From: Gammaproteobacteria bacterium
GTDB lineage: Bacteria; Pseudomonadota; Gammaproteobacteria; Chromatiales; Chromatiaceae
Assembly: GCA_009929855.1 (NCBI GenBank)
Contig: RZZN01000014.1
Span: 1-64,000 of the forward strand
DNA length: 64,000 bases
Direction of reading: 5' to 3'
In this document: in pieces, positions 1 to 12,626 of the stretch
Layout of the letters: each line of letters begins with the position of its first letter
How positions within the stretch are numbered: position 1 is the first letter of the stretch
The notes under the pieces: model-generated
The model's database searches: none
Told to the model about the DNA's origin: nothing
The model's input: the letters and a program-made list of their open reading frames with translations, nothing else
Made by a program: the position numbers and the translations under genes

Positions 1-1
1 C

Positions 2-205
2 ATGTTCCCTTACGAGGGCATGCCGCTGGCGGCTCAGTACATCGCCGAGGCCTTGCCCGCGACACACTTCATGCATGCCATCCGCGCCGTGGTCCTGCGT
101 GATGCCTCGTTGGCGGATGTCGCGGGCGACACGCTCTGGCTGATCGGTTTCATGCTGCTCGGTCTGCTCCTGGCTGCCTTGCGCTTCAAGAAACGGCTGG
201 ATTGA
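2..205 (+). CDS. ABC-2 type transporter permease, C-terminal end (partial)
   Basis: The reading frame is open at the left edge of the window, so only about the last 67 residues are seen. They read like the end of an ABC-2 family membrane permease. A segment of the form LPATHFMHAIRAVVLRDASL, the usual region before the last helix of drug or polysaccharide exporters, is followed by one long hydrophobic helix (about residues 44-61) and a short basic tail ending KKRLD. The ATPase partner and the rest of the gene must lie to the left. The substrate cannot be judged from this fragment. Confidence 0.7.
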   Translation: MFPYEGMPLAAQYIAEALPATHFMHAIRAVVLRDASLADVAGDTLWLIGFMLLGLLLAALRFKKRLD

Positions 206-387
206 GCGGCCGCGCAGCGAGGGGCAAGATCACGGCGACTGGGGTTGGTGACCCTGGCGGTGGCCGGGCGCACCCTGACAGGACTGTCATCGCCTAGCCT
301 CCACGGGCAGAGCGCTGGCACGGGCAGAGCACTGGCAAGGTCAGAGCACTGGCGCACGGAAGGGCCGCGTTCTCACCGCATATGGCT

Positions 388-420
388 GTCGCGCGCGCCG
401 GCGCGTCAGGCGCGCGCGAC
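388..420 (-). terminator. GC-rich hairpin just downstream of fur
   Basis: A perfect 12-bp inverted repeat (388-399 with 409-420, loop 400-408) lies three bases beyond the fur stop codon. Its position suits transcription termination, but no T-run follows the stem on either strand, so it may only be a 3'-end-stabilising hairpin. Confidence 0.45.
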
Positions 421-423
421 GCG

Positions 424-855
424 TCAGCGGATCATCGCTTTTTTCTCTTTCGCGCACTCAGCACAGAGGCCGTAGATGACCAGCGAATGATCCTCGATGC
501 GAAAGCCATGCTCGGCAGCGATGCTGGACTGACGCTTCTCGATCATCGGGTCGCAAAACTCGACCACCGCCCCGCAACCGACGCAGACCAGGTGGTCATG
601 GTGCTCGCCGCTGTTGAGCTCGAAGACCGACTGGCCAGTCTCGAAATGACGTCGACACACCAACCCGGCGCCTTCGAACTGGGTCAAGACTCGATAGACT
701 GTCGCCAGGCCGATCTCTTCGCCATTGGCCAGCAGCTCTTTGTAAACGTCCTCGGCACTCAGATGGCGCTTACCCGAGCCCTCCAGGATGGCGAGGATCG
801 CGATCCTCGGCGCGGTCACCTTGAGGCCGGCCTGCTTGATCTGCTCGATTTCCAC
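424..855 (-). CDS. fur: Fur family iron-responsive transcriptional regulator
   Basis: This 143-residue protein matches ferric uptake regulator Fur in length and layout. An N-terminal winged helix contains TAPRIAILAILE and the recognition region GLATVYRVLTQFEGAGL. The C-terminal half is a dimerisation domain with the metal-binding run HHDHLVCVGCG and a second cysteine pair in GLCAEC. With Fe(II) bound, Fur represses iron-uptake genes. The start is GTG at 855, with a strong GAGGGGAG ribosome site eight bases upstream. It is divergent from bamE, an arrangement common in gammaproteobacteria. A perfect inverted repeat lies in the shared intergenic region. Confidence 0.95.
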   Translation of the reverse strand: MEIEQIKQAGLKVTAPRIAILAILEGSGKRHLSAEDVYKELLANGEEIGLATVYRVLTQFEGAGLVCRRHFETGQSVFELNSGEHHDHLVCVGCGAVVEFCDPMIEKRQSSIAAEHGFRIEDHSLVIYGLCAECAKEKKAMIR

Positions 856-925
856 GTCCGACTCCCCTCAACGGCTTGGCCCATCACGCACGATGGACCT
901 GCTCGATTCATCGCGTGCAACCCCT

Positions 926-945
926 CCCCGATGATCTGATCGGGG
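926..945. promoter_or_regulatory. Inverted repeat in the fur-bamE divergent intergenic region
   Basis: CCCCGAT (926-932) pairs perfectly with ATCGGGG (939-945) across a six-base spacer. A possible -10 hexamer for bamE, TATGAT, follows at 954-959. The element could be an operator shared by the two divergent genes. It does not resemble the AT-rich Fur box, so Fur autoregulation is not supported by this site. Confidence 0.35.
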
Positions 946-994
946 GGCTGCTGTATGATGCCTGAGTTCAACGATATTGCACTGTCTTCGAAAC

Positions 995-1486
995 ATGCGA
1001 ACGCTGCTTCTCACTCTGATGCTGGTGATGCTGAGCCTACTCGCGAGCATCGGCTGCTCCCGCGAGAAAAAACCAGTCGAGTACCAGGGCTCGGCCCTGG
1101 AGAATCTTCCATTCGTCTACAGGATGACCGTCCAACAGGGCAACATCATCACCGAAAGCATGGTCGATCGTCTCGAGCTCGGCATGACCAAGGCGCAGGT
1201 CCGCTATCTCCTCGGGACACCCATCCTCGTCGATTTCTTCCAGACTGATCGGTGGGACTACACCTACACGATCCAGCGTGGCAGCCAACCGATGGAGACC
1301 CGCTATCTGACGCTCTTCTTCCGCGAGGATGCGCTGACGCGGATCACGGGGGATCTGCAACCCGATCCCGCCCGGGCGCAGACGCGCGATCCCGAGCAGA
1401 TGGTCATCACCGTGCCCGACCACGAAGAGCGCAAAGGCTTCATCACCCGCGGTCTGGAGGCGATCGGACTGGAGCGCCGCGACTAG
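995..1486 (+). CDS. bamE: Outer membrane assembly lipoprotein BamE (SmpA/OmlA)
   Basis: The protein is about 163 residues from the ATG at 995; an in-frame upstream ATG at 977 is less likely because it would precede the signal peptide with extra residues. An N-terminal lipoprotein signal (MRTLLLTLMLVMLSLLASIGC) places a lipobox cysteine at about residue 21. The body has the BamE signature: VYRMTVQQGNIIT, then LGMTKAQVRYLLGTP, and WDYTYTIQRGSQ. BamE is a small lipoprotein of the BAM complex that folds beta-barrel proteins into the outer membrane. It faces rnfH and ratA across a short gap, the same neighbourhood as in Escherichia coli. Confidence 0.95.
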   Translation: MRTLLLTLMLVMLSLLASIGCSREKKPVEYQGSALENLPFVYRMTVQQGNIITESMVDRLELGMTKAQVRYLLGTPILVDFFQTDRWDYTYTIQRGSQPMETRYLTLFFREDALTRITGDLQPDPARAQTRDPEQMVITVPDHEERKGFITRGLEAIGLERRD

Positions 1487-1592
1487 GTCCACATCGGGGC
1501 GTGCGCCCTCGGCAGACGCCCGCGCATGCCGATGCCGGACCTTGCGCCAGGCGACCCACCGCGCGCTCCGCGAGGGCTGCGCGTGTGCCCCA

Positions 1593-1898
1593 CTAGCCCC
1601 CGCCTTTGCGCATCCCCTTACCCTCGGCCGCGCGTTGTTTGCGGGCTGCCTTTGGATCGGCGATCAAGGCCCGATAGATCTCGACCCGATCCCCATCCTC
1701 CAAGACCTGATCGAGTTTGGCGAGCTTGCCGAAGATTCCGACCTGATTGACCGTCAGATCGATCTCGGGGCACTGCTCGAGGATCCTGGACAGCTCGATC
1801 GCCTCGCCGACCGTCATGCCGGCATGCCCGGTGAACCTGCGCAACACCTGCTGACGCGCCCCGACATAGGCGACCGCGACCTGTGTCGACTCACCCAC
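1593..1898 (-). CDS. rnfH: RnfH family protein (UPF0125)
   Basis: A small protein of about 101 residues with the ubiquitin-like RnfH/RatB fold: QVAVAYVGARQQVLRRF at the start, then GMTVGEAIELSRI and GDRVEIYRALIADPKAARKQRA near the end, followed by a basic tail. The likely start is the GTG at 1898, which overlaps the end of ratA by eight bases; the longer open frame to 1931 only extends into ratA. Its biochemical role is not established. In many gammaproteobacteria it sits beside ratA and bamE, as here. Confidence 0.88.
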   Translation of the reverse strand: MGESTQVAVAYVGARQQVLRRFTGHAGMTVGEAIELSRILEQCPEIDLTVNQVGIFGKLAKLDQVLEDGDRVEIYRALIADPKAARKQRAAEGKGMRKGGG

Positions 1899-2325
1899 CG
1901 TAGACCTCCTCGGCGCGCCGGCAGAAGGCATCGACGAGGTTGTTGGCGATCTGATGGAAGACCGCCCCGAAGGCCTTGTCGATCAGATGACCGGAGAACT
2001 CGAACTCCAGTTCCAGCTCGACCTTGGACGCATCCTCACGCAGCGGGGTGAAGATCCAGCCTCCGGCGAGCTTGCGAAAGGGCCCATCGAGGAGTGCGAT
2101 GTCCATGCGCCGATCACGCTCATACTGGTTGCAGGTGCTGAAGGTTTGACGAATCCCCATGCGCGCGACCTCGATCTGTCCACAGATCTTGCCCTCCGTC
2201 TCGGAGATCACCCGTGTCTGATGACACCAGGGCAAGAATTGCGGATAGGATCCGACGTCATAGACCAGATCGAACATCTGTGAAACCGAATAGGGAACCA
2301 AGGCACTTTTACGAACGATAGCCAC
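1891..2325 (-). CDS. ratA: RatA/Coq10-like START-domain protein
   Basis: A 144-residue START/Bet v1-like protein. Typical features are the N-terminal VPYSVSQMFDLVYDV, the SYPQFLPWC segment, and the C-terminal helix AFGAVFHQIANNLVDAFCRRA. In E. coli the homologue was described as RatA, which inhibits 70S ribosome association. Other members (Coq10) bind ubiquinone and support respiration, so the toxin label should not be taken literally. The start is GTG with no clear ribosome site. The downstream gene rnfH overlaps its stop codon, suggesting translational coupling. smpB, its usual divergent neighbour, is not present. Confidence 0.9.
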   Translation of the reverse strand: MAIVRKSALVPYSVSQMFDLVYDVGSYPQFLPWCHQTRVISETEGKICGQIEVARMGIRQTFSTCNQYERDRRMDIALLDGPFRKLAGGWIFTPLREDASKVELELEFEFSGHLIDKAFGAVFHQIANNLVDAFCRRAEEVYGG

Positions 2326-2486
2326 GATGAAATCGTATCCGGAATTTACTCATCGATGATGGATGGTCTGGGTGGCACGACGCCAGTCCCTGACCGAGAA
2401 GATGCCCACGCCGACAGACCCATGCGCGACCAGCCAGATGTGCGCTTGCGGGTGCATAGGCTTGGTGATGATCAAGAGGCCGCCAC

Positions 2487-3872
2487 TCAACCCAAACCGA
2501 GCGTCTCGAGCACACCGATCGCATTCAATAGGACGATGGTCACGGCGACGGGCGCGACATAACGGATCAACAACCACCACAGACGATAGGCCAGCCCCTC
2601 GCCCATGCGCAGCTCATCACTCGATGCGGCCCGTGACATCATCCATCCGGCGTAGACCGCGATCAGCACCCCGCCCAATGGCAGCATGATGTTGGCGGTG
2701 AGATAGTCGAATAGATCGAGGATACCCTTGCCGAAGATCTTGAAGCCGGACCAGGCATTGAGCGAGAGCAGACACGCGATGCCAAGCAGCCAGACCGTGG
2801 CCCCGCCGAGCACCGCCGCGCGCACCCGGCTGAAGCCGAGGTTCTCGACCAGCCAGGCGGTCAGCGGCTCGAGCAGCGAGATGGCGGAGGTCCAAGCGGC
2901 GAACAGCAGCAACAGGAAGAACAGAGCGCCGAAGAAGATGCCGCCAGGCATATCGCCGAAGGCGATGGGAAGGGTCTGGAAGATCAAGCCCGGACCACTG
3001 CCGGGTGAGAGACCATGCGCGAAGACGATCGGAAAGATCGCCAATCCAGCCAAGATGGCCACCAGTGTATCCAGCCCGGCGATGATGACTGTATTAACGG
3101 CAATGGAGGTATCGCGCCGCAGATACGAGCCATAGATCATGATCGCGCCCATTCCCAGGCTCAGGCTGAAAAAGGCTTGCCCCATCGCGCTGAGGATGGC
3201 CTCGCCAGCCTTGTCGCCGAGCTCGGCGAAGTCCGGTCTGAAAAGATAGTCGAGCGCCGTCGAGAAATCACCCGCTTGCCAGCCATACCCAACCATCAAG
3301 AGAAGCAGCAGGAAGAGGGTCGGCATCATGAAGCGCACCGCCTTCTCGAGACCGCCGGCCACGCCACGCGCGACCACCAGCACGACCATCACGATGAAGA
3401 TGGTGTGCCAGGCCAGCAAGCGCTCGGCATCACCGATGAATCCACTGAACATCTTGTCCGCACCCGCGGCATCGATCTGGGTGAACAGACCAGTGGCGGC
3501 CCGGAACAGATAGGCTATGGTCCAACCCCCGATCACGCTGTAGAAGGAGAGGATGAGAAAGCCCGCGACGATGCCCATCCAGCCGATTGCCTGCCAAATC
3601 TGCGAGTGGCCTTCCTGGGCGGCAAGCGTGCGCATGGTGTTGATCGGGCTCTGCCGGCCGCGCCGACCCAACATGATCTCGGCCATCATGATCGGGATTC
3701 CGATCAGGCCGACACAGAGCAGATAGATGATGACGAAGGCACCGCCGCCATACTCGCCGACGCTGTATGGAAAACGCCAGATGTTGCCCAATCCCACTGC
3801 CGAGCCGGTGGCCGCCAGGATGAAGGCCAGGCGCGTGGACCACATACCATGGATCGAATGTGTTGACGCCAT
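2487..3872 (-). CDS. Sodium-dependent transporter of the NSS (SNF) family
   Basis: The 461-residue polytopic protein carries the neurotransmitter:sodium symporter signature in its first helix, GSAVGLGNIWRFPY. It also has the bacterial TM6 segment FSLSLGMGAIMIYGSYL. About 11-12 hydrophobic segments are visible, as in bacterial LeuT/MhsT relatives. These carriers import amino acids or related solutes with Na+; the substrate here cannot be assigned. The gene follows glmM by 37 bases on the same strand, so it may be the last member of the rlmE-ftsH-glmM transcript. Confidence 0.9.
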   Translation of the reverse strand: MASTHSIHGMWSTRLAFILAATGSAVGLGNIWRFPYSVGEYGGGAFVIIYLLCVGLIGIPIMMAEIMLGRRGRQSPINTMRTLAAQEGHSQIWQAIGWMGIVAGFLILSFYSVIGGWTIAYLFRAATGLFTQIDAAGADKMFSGFIGDAERLLAWHTIFIVMVVLVVARGVAGGLEKAVRFMMPTLFLLLLLMVGYGWQAGDFSTALDYLFRPDFAELGDKAGEAILSAMGQAFFSLSLGMGAIMIYGSYLRRDTSIAVNTVIIAGLDTLVAILAGLAIFPIVFAHGLSPGSGPGLIFQTLPIAFGDMPGGIFFGALFFLLLLFAAWTSAISLLEPLTAWLVENLGFSRVRAAVLGGATVWLLGIACLLSLNAWSGFKIFGKGILDLFDYLTANIMLPLGGVLIAVYAGWMMSRAASSDELRMGEGLAYRLWWLLIRYVAPVAVTIVLLNAIGVLETLGLG

Positions 3873-3909
3873 CGGATGATGCCCCGGGTGACAGTGGGGT
3901 GACGACCGG

Positions 3910-5262
3910 TCAGCCGCGCGCCTGATCGGCGATCTGCTCGCGCACGACTCCAGCCAGCTGCTCGGCCACCCGTTGCACCTCGTCCGCGTCGACGCCCTCG
4001 ACCATCACACGCACCAGCGGCTCGGTCCCCGAGGGACGCAGCAGGATGCGACCACGGCCGCCCAGCGCATGCTCGGCGCTGGCCAGTGCCGCGCGCACCG
4101 CCGGCAGCCCCACGACATCCAGCCGGGCATGGAGTGGGACATTGATCAGGATCTGCGGATAGCTCTCGACCTCGGCACAGACCTCATCGAGGCTCAGCCC
4201 GAGCCGTCTGAGGCCGGCCAGCACCTGCAATGCCGCGATGATGCCATCACCAGTGCTGGCACGGTCACGACAGATGAGATGCCCGGATGGCTCCCCCCCC
4301 AGGATCCCATCGGCTCGCTTCAGATGCTCCATGATATAACGGTCGCCGACCTTGACCCGCGCGAAGCCAACACCCAAGCGTCGCAGCGCATGCTCGAAGC
4401 CCAGATTGCTCATCAGGGTTCCGACCACCTCACCGCGCATCGTCCCCTCGGCCAGGCGATCCTTGGTGACGACATAGAGCAGCCGGTCACCATCGACGAG
4501 CTGGCCCTTGCCATCCACCATCAGAACACGGTCGCCGTCGCCATCGAAGGCGATGCCGAGATCGGCGCCGGCTTCGACCACCATCCGCTGCAGGGCCTGC
4601 GGATGGGTCGAGCCCACGTCACGGTTGATATTGAATCCATCCGGCTCGGCGCCGAGCGTCAACACCTCGGCGCCGAGCTCCTCGAAGACCTGTGGCGCAC
4701 TCTGATAGGTGGCCCCATGGGCGCAGTCGACGACCAGCTTGAGCCCCTGAAGATCGATGCTGGCCGGGAAGGTGCTTTTGCAGAACTCGATATAGCGTCC
4801 GTTGGCATCATCGATGCGCTTGGCCTTGCCGATCGCGGCGGATTCGACGGTGCGGAGGGGCTGCTCGATCTCGGCCTCGATCGCCGCCTCGATCGCATCC
4901 GGCAGCTTATCGCCATCCGGGGAGAAGAACTTGATTCCGTTGTCCTGATAGGGATTGTGCGAGGCAGTGATGACGATGCCCGCGGCGGCGCGGAAGGTCC
5001 GGGTGAGATAGGCCACGCCGGGCGTGGCCATCGGCCCAAGCAAGCGGATGTTGACCCCGGCCGCGACCAGACCCGCCTCCAACGCGGACTCGAACATATA
5101 GCCCGAGATGCGTGTGTCCTTGCCGATGAGAATCTTCCCGCCGCCCCGGCCGAGCACTCGGCCAGACGCCCAGCCCAGCTTGAGGACGAAATCGGGTGTG
5201 ATCAGGCCATCGCCGACCCGACCACGAATCCCATCCGTTCCGAAATAGCGACGGGTCGTCAT
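3910..5262 (-). CDS. glmM: Phosphoglucosamine mutase
   Basis: The 450-residue enzyme converts glucosamine-6-phosphate to glucosamine-1-phosphate for UDP-GlcNAc, peptidoglycan and lipopolysaccharide synthesis. It begins [11 protein letters not shown]. The phospho-acceptor serine lies in [15 protein letters not shown] (about Ser101), the metal loop is DGDGDR, and the sugar-binding loop is GGEPSGH. The C-terminal phosphate-binding loop is [15 protein letters not shown]. The start is ATG 5262, preceded by GGAGGGA; the frame continues upstream only because it runs into ftsH. It follows ftsH directly, without the folP gene that separates the two in E. coli. Confidence 0.96.
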   Translation of the reverse strand: MTTRRYFGTDGIRGRVGDGLITPDFVLKLGWASGRVLGRGGGKILIGKDTRISGYMFESALEAGLVAAGVNIRLLGPMATPGVAYLTRTFRAAAGIVITASHNPYQDNGIKFFSPDGDKLPDAIEAAIEAEIEQPLRTVESAAIGKAKRIDDANGRYIEFCKSTFPASIDLQGLKLVVDCAHGATYQSAPQVFEELGAEVLTLGAEPDGFNINRDVGSTHPQALQRMVVEAGADLGIAFDGDGDRVLMVDGKGQLVDGDRLLYVVTKDRLAEGTMRGEVVGTLMSNLGFEHALRRLGVGFARVKVGDRYIMEHLKRADGILGGEPSGHLICRDRASTGDGIIAALQVLAGLRRLGLSLDEVCAEVESYPQILINVPLHARLDVVGLPAVRAALASAEHALGGRGRILLRPSGTEPLVRVMVEGVDADEVQRVAEQLAGVVREQIADQARG

Positions 5263-5276
5263 CCCGATCCCTCCGA

Positions 5277-7199
<1,923 letters not shown>

Positions 7200-7283
7200 G
7201 TCACTCACGGCCGCCTGCCCCTGCAATATGATGTACCGACACCTGGACGTCGCGCTCCAACGATCGAAACTAGCACCGACGGA

Positions 7284-7904
7284 TCACGGATGAAAGCCCT
7301 TGGCGACCAGATAGATCTCTCGACTCTGCGGTCGCGACGACTTTGGCTTACGGCTGGCGACCCGCGCGAACCGCTGGCGCAGCGCGGCAAGCAGCGCGTC
7401 GAAGCCCTCGCCCTGAAAGACCTTGACGACCAGCGACCCGCTGGGTTTCAGCTGCTCGCGCGCCAGCTCGAGTGTCAGCTCGGCCAGATACATGGCGCGC
7501 GGCTGATCAAGCGCCGTCATTCCTGTGATATTTGGGGCCATATCCGAAAGCACCAAGTCGAGTGGCGCGCCGTCGAGCGCCCGATACAGCCGATCGAGAA
7601 CCTCGGGCTCGCGAAAGTCACCCCGCAGACAGATGACACCAGGCGGCGGATCCATCGGTAAGAGATCCAGGGCCACCACTCGACCACTGGGCCCGACGAT
7701 CCGCGCGGCGATCAGCGACCAGCTTCCAGGAGCCGCGCCCAGATCCAAGACCCGCATGCCAGGGCGCAGGATGCGATCCTTCTGCTGGATCTCGAGAAGC
7801 TTATAGGCCGCCCGCGAGGGGTAACCCTCGTCCCGCGCGCGCTTGACGTAGGGATCGCTCCGCTGGCGCTCGAGCCATTGACGACTGGATGCCGTTCTCG
7901 CCAT
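7284..7904 (-). CDS. rlmE: 23S rRNA (uridine-2'-O-)-methyltransferase RlmE
   Basis: The 206-residue protein matches RlmE (FtsJ/RrmJ), which methylates U2552 in 23S rRNA of the large subunit. The SAM-binding motif is VLDLGAAPGSWS. The catalytic K-D-K-E set is visible as Lys35 in RAAYKLLEI, Asp in VLSDMAPN, Lys in SLVVKVFQG, and Glu in SREIYLVAKG. A ribosome site (AGAGG) precedes the ATG at 7904. It is followed by ftsH after 84 bases, the widespread rlmE-ftsH pair. Confidence 0.96.
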   Translation of the reverse strand: MARTASSRQWLERQRSDPYVKRARDEGYPSRAAYKLLEIQQKDRILRPGMRVLDLGAAPGSWSLIAARIVGPSGRVVALDLLPMDPPPGVICLRGDFREPEVLDRLYRALDGAPLDLVLSDMAPNITGMTALDQPRAMYLAELTLELAREQLKPSGSLVVKVFQGEGFDALLAALRQRFARVASRKPKSSRPQSREIYLVAKGFHP

Positions 7905-7912
7905 CTTGCCTC

Positions 7913-8767
7913 TTACAGATCATGTACCCAGGAAAACCGGAAGAATTCCATCAAGAGTCCGCCAATCCAACCACCCAACATCCCGCCGAGCGCGGCCGCC
8001 ACGACCTCCTCATGCAGACCAGAGCTTGCGACCTGCCAGAGCCCCTCTTGCAGCTGCAGCAACGGACCGATCACCAGCCAGACGCTACCTGCGGCCAGTG
8101 CCGCCAGGGAAGACATCACCAGCGCCTCGATCACGAAGCAGGGACGCGATTCACAGTGTAGACGATAGGACAAGATTAGCCACCAACGCACGGTGGCCAC
8201 ATAGAGGATCCCATTGACGCTCACCAGGAACGCCAAGAGACCGAACGAGGAGAAGGGACTCGTATGAAAGGGCTCGGCAAGCGCCAATACCGCGCCGCAC
8301 AGTGCCCCGGTTGCGAGGCCCGCCAATGTCTTGCCGGGAACGTGCCGCGAGCAGCGGGCCGGGAAACGGACCAGGAGACCGACACCCCCGGCCACCACCC
8401 CCGCCACCAGGACGACGCCAAGCACGGCGGCGTGCTCGGCCAAGAGCATGAGCGACAGCACACCGACCCCGACGCCGATCGCGCTAGCGATCAGAGAGAT
8501 CTCGCGCGCGCCGTAGAGCGCGGCACCAATGGCACCGGCCAATGCCGCGGCCAGCACAAGACTCCAGGGGCCCAGATCCAGCGCCTGGAACAGCTCGGTC
8601 AGGCCGATGAACAGTGGCGCATAGATCATCCCGATCAGACTCCAGATGATGCCGCGCAAGAGCGCGCTGCGCCAACGGGACGCGGGGAAACGTTGGGCGA
8701 GACTTGCCACGGGCGAGAGTCGGGTCAAGGCGACGGCGGATGACTGAGCACGGGATGGAGTGGACAT
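7913..8767 (-). CDS. Polytopic membrane protein of unknown function
   Basis: I do not recognise this 284-residue protein. After an N-terminal hydrophilic stretch of about 35 residues it has about seven hydrophobic segments rich in Gly and Ala, such as LIASAIGVGVGVLSLMLLA and AAALGGMLGGWIGGLLMEFF. A short cysteine-containing loop (FPARCSRHVPGKT) joins the halves. No catalytic or transport signature is evident. The stop is eight bases before rlmE, so it probably heads the rlmE-ftsH-glmM operon. Starts at ATG 8767 or GTG 8770 are both possible; neither has a good ribosome site. Confidence 0.75.
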   Translation of the reverse strand: MSTPSRAQSSAVALTRLSPVASLAQRFPASRWRSALLRGIIWSLIGMIYAPLFIGLTELFQALDLGPWSLVLAAALAGAIGAALYGAREISLIASAIGVGVGVLSLMLLAEHAAVLGVVLVAGVVAGGVGLLVRFPARCSRHVPGKTLAGLATGALCGAVLALAEPFHTSPFSSFGLLAFLVSVNGILYVATVRWWLILSYRLHCESRPCFVIEALVMSSLAALAAGSVWLVIGPLLQLQEGLWQVASSGLHEEVVAAALGGMLGGWIGGLLMEFFRFSWVHDL

Positions 8768-8994
8768 CACGAAGATTACCGCGATACAGCTGCGAGTGGG
8801 AGACAGGGGCGAACAAAGGTGGCTTTGGGGTTAGGCGCGATGAATGCAAGATGGCGGCACGGACATTGAGACAGCGGCGCGCCAGGACCAGGGTCGATCA
8901 CGCGCGTGGCCAGTCAATGGGCCGAGTCGGCGCTTGGCGGCGAAAAGAGCGGGGTGACGACCGACAGTCGGCCACGGATCGATCGCGCAAACGA

Positions 8995-9019
8995 GAAACG
9001 GGGCGCGAGGCCCCGTTTC
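8995..9019 (-). terminator. Rho-independent-type terminator after the HiPIP gene
   Basis: A perfect 10-bp stem, GAAACGGGGC with GCCCCGTTTC, closes a five-base loop 30 bases beyond the HiPIP stop. On the minus strand it is followed by a short T-rich stretch (TCGTTTG). Its strength and position fit a monocistronic, highly expressed gene. Confidence 0.75.
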
Positions 9020-9049
9020 GGACATCATGAAGGCACCATGCGGACGAGA

Positions 9050-9415
9050 TCAGCCAGCCTTCAGCGTCCAGGACGCGCACCAGCCATTCACACTGACGAG
9101 CTTGCCCGGGAAGAGACTGCAGCCCTTCCAGTCAGCGTCGGCACCGGGGGCATCGGCCAGCATGAACTGACAGTTGGCGCAGAACTGCTCTTCAGCCGGC
9201 GCGCCCGGACGGTTGGCAGCGGCACGATCGGCCTGAGTCGCATCGGCGTTGTACTTGAGCGCGATCGCGGTTGGATCGGTCGCGGCGACGGCATTAGCGG
9301 GCGCGGCGCGCGCGGTGCCAAAGCCGACCAGATTGATGACAGGGATCGCCGCGGCAGTCCCCAGCATTACTTTGACGGCGTCACGACGGCTCTTGCTCAG
9401 TGGCTTATCGGACAT
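9050..9415 (-). CDS. hip: High-potential iron-sulfur protein (HiPIP) precursor
   Basis: The 121-residue precursor has a twin-arginine signal ([12 protein letters not shown], then a hydrophobic run ending GTARA), so the folded protein is exported by Tat. The mature part of about 84 residues contains the four cluster-binding cysteines in [17 protein letters not shown] and [13 protein letters not shown]. HiPIP carries electrons in the periplasm from the cytochrome bc1 complex to the reaction-centre cytochrome in purple sulfur bacteria. The sequence closely resembles the HiPIPs I recall from Allochromatium vinosum and Thermochromatium tepidum. ATG 9415 has AGGAG seven bases upstream. It stands alone between two non-photosynthetic genes, with its own terminator. 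Confidence 0.97.
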   Translation of the reverse strand: MSDKPLSKSRRDAVKVMLGTAAAIPVINLVGFGTARAAPANAVAATDPTAIALKYNADATQADRAAANRPGAPAEEQFCANCQFMLADAPGADADWKGCSLFPGKLVSVNGWCASWTLKAG

Positions 9416-9544
9416 GATGGTCAACTCCTACGCTGGAACTCTGAGTGGTGACACACCCCCGGCAAGGCCGGAAGCTCGCCCTATTGTGCTACATCGGCCC
9501 CGAAAAGGCGAGTGCAAGGGAGCCGCATCGACCGCCATGGCCAT

Positions 9545-10006
9545 TCACTCCAGATAGGTGCCGGCCCCCAGGAAACGGGCCTGCCAATAGGGCTTGTCCA
9601 ACCAATCCAGCCGGACCTCGCGACGCGATGTCGAGGCATGCACGAAACGCTCATCATCGACCATGAGACCCACATGGTGCTCGCCGGGGGCAATCCGGAA
9701 GAACACCATGTCGCCGGCCCGCGGCCGACGCCCGGAGACCGGTTTCGCCGCACGCAGCTGATCCACCGAGACCCGCGGGATCCTCACCCCGGCCACGTGG
9801 TGCGCATAGTAGGTCAGACCGCTACAGTCGAGACCATCCCGCGGGTCGCTCCCCCCGTAGACATAGGGCGTTCCCACTTGGGACAAGCCAGCCAGCACGA
9901 CCTCGCCCCGGGCCTTCGCAAATGGATCGGGACGTGAGGCGCAACCGCTCGTCAGGATCATCGTCAGCATGGCCGCGAGCGCGAAGGATCTCGACCAGAT
10001 TTTCAT
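9545..10006 (-). CDS. NlpC/P60 family lipoprotein (peptidoglycan endopeptidase)
   Basis: A 153-residue protein with a lipoprotein signal (MKIWSRSFALAAMLTMILTSGC; lipobox Cys at about 22). It has an NlpC/P60 cysteine peptidase domain: the catalytic Cys in LDCSGLTYYA, the His in EHHVGLMV, and a further conserved segment RFVHAS. Related lipoproteins (Spr/MepS type) cut D-Glu-mesoDAP or D-Ala-mesoDAP bonds in cell wall peptides. It is divergent from the antiporter gene, and a good sigma-70 promoter lies upstream. Confidence 0.9.
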   Translation of the reverse strand: MKIWSRSFALAAMLTMILTSGCASRPDPFAKARGEVVLAGLSQVGTPYVYGGSDPRDGLDCSGLTYYAHHVAGVRIPRVSVDQLRAAKPVSGRRPRAGDMVFFRIAPGEHHVGLMVDDERFVHASTSRREVRLDWLDKPYWQARFLGAGTYLE

Positions 10007-10047
10007 TGCTTACACTCGATTTGTACCGCAATTGACTGTAATCAAAA

Positions 10048-10076
10048 GTATTAGACTTTGGATGATCGACTGTCAA
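10048..10076 (-). promoter_or_regulatory. Probable sigma-70 promoter of the NlpC/P60 gene
   Basis: On the minus strand, TTGACA (10071-10076) is followed after 17 bases by TAATAC (10048-10053), about 40 bases before the ATG. An 8-bp inverted repeat, CAATTGAC (10029-10036) and GTCAATTG (10072-10079), brackets the promoter and may be an operator. The -35 box is perfect; the -10 box is only partial. Confidence 0.55.
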
Positions 10077-10273
10077 TTGAGGATATCCCTGACCCTGGCG
10101 CGGCATGCTTGGCTGACGGCAGGGCCGATCGACGCGCCAGCGCGGCCAAGAAACGGCATAATCGGCAACCGAGAGTCACGACGGCGGTCCCGACCGAGCG
10201 GCGCTCGGCAAGCCGCCGGTGAGATGTTCGCGGCGGACGATGACCGCGACCCGATGCACGACGAGGAGAGACC

Positions 10274-12546
<2,273 letters not shown>

Positions 12547-12626
12547 CCTGACCGATCCGCGGCGCCGCGCCCGATGGAACGACTCGCCTCTCCGCCCGCG
12601 GTGAGCGGTGCCTGACGGCGCGCGCG

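Noticed and set aside
1891..2325. RatA-RnfH as a toxin-antitoxin pair
   Set aside because: The label comes from E. coli naming. Sequence supports a START-domain Coq10-like protein and a conserved housekeeping pair, not a toxin-antitoxin module.
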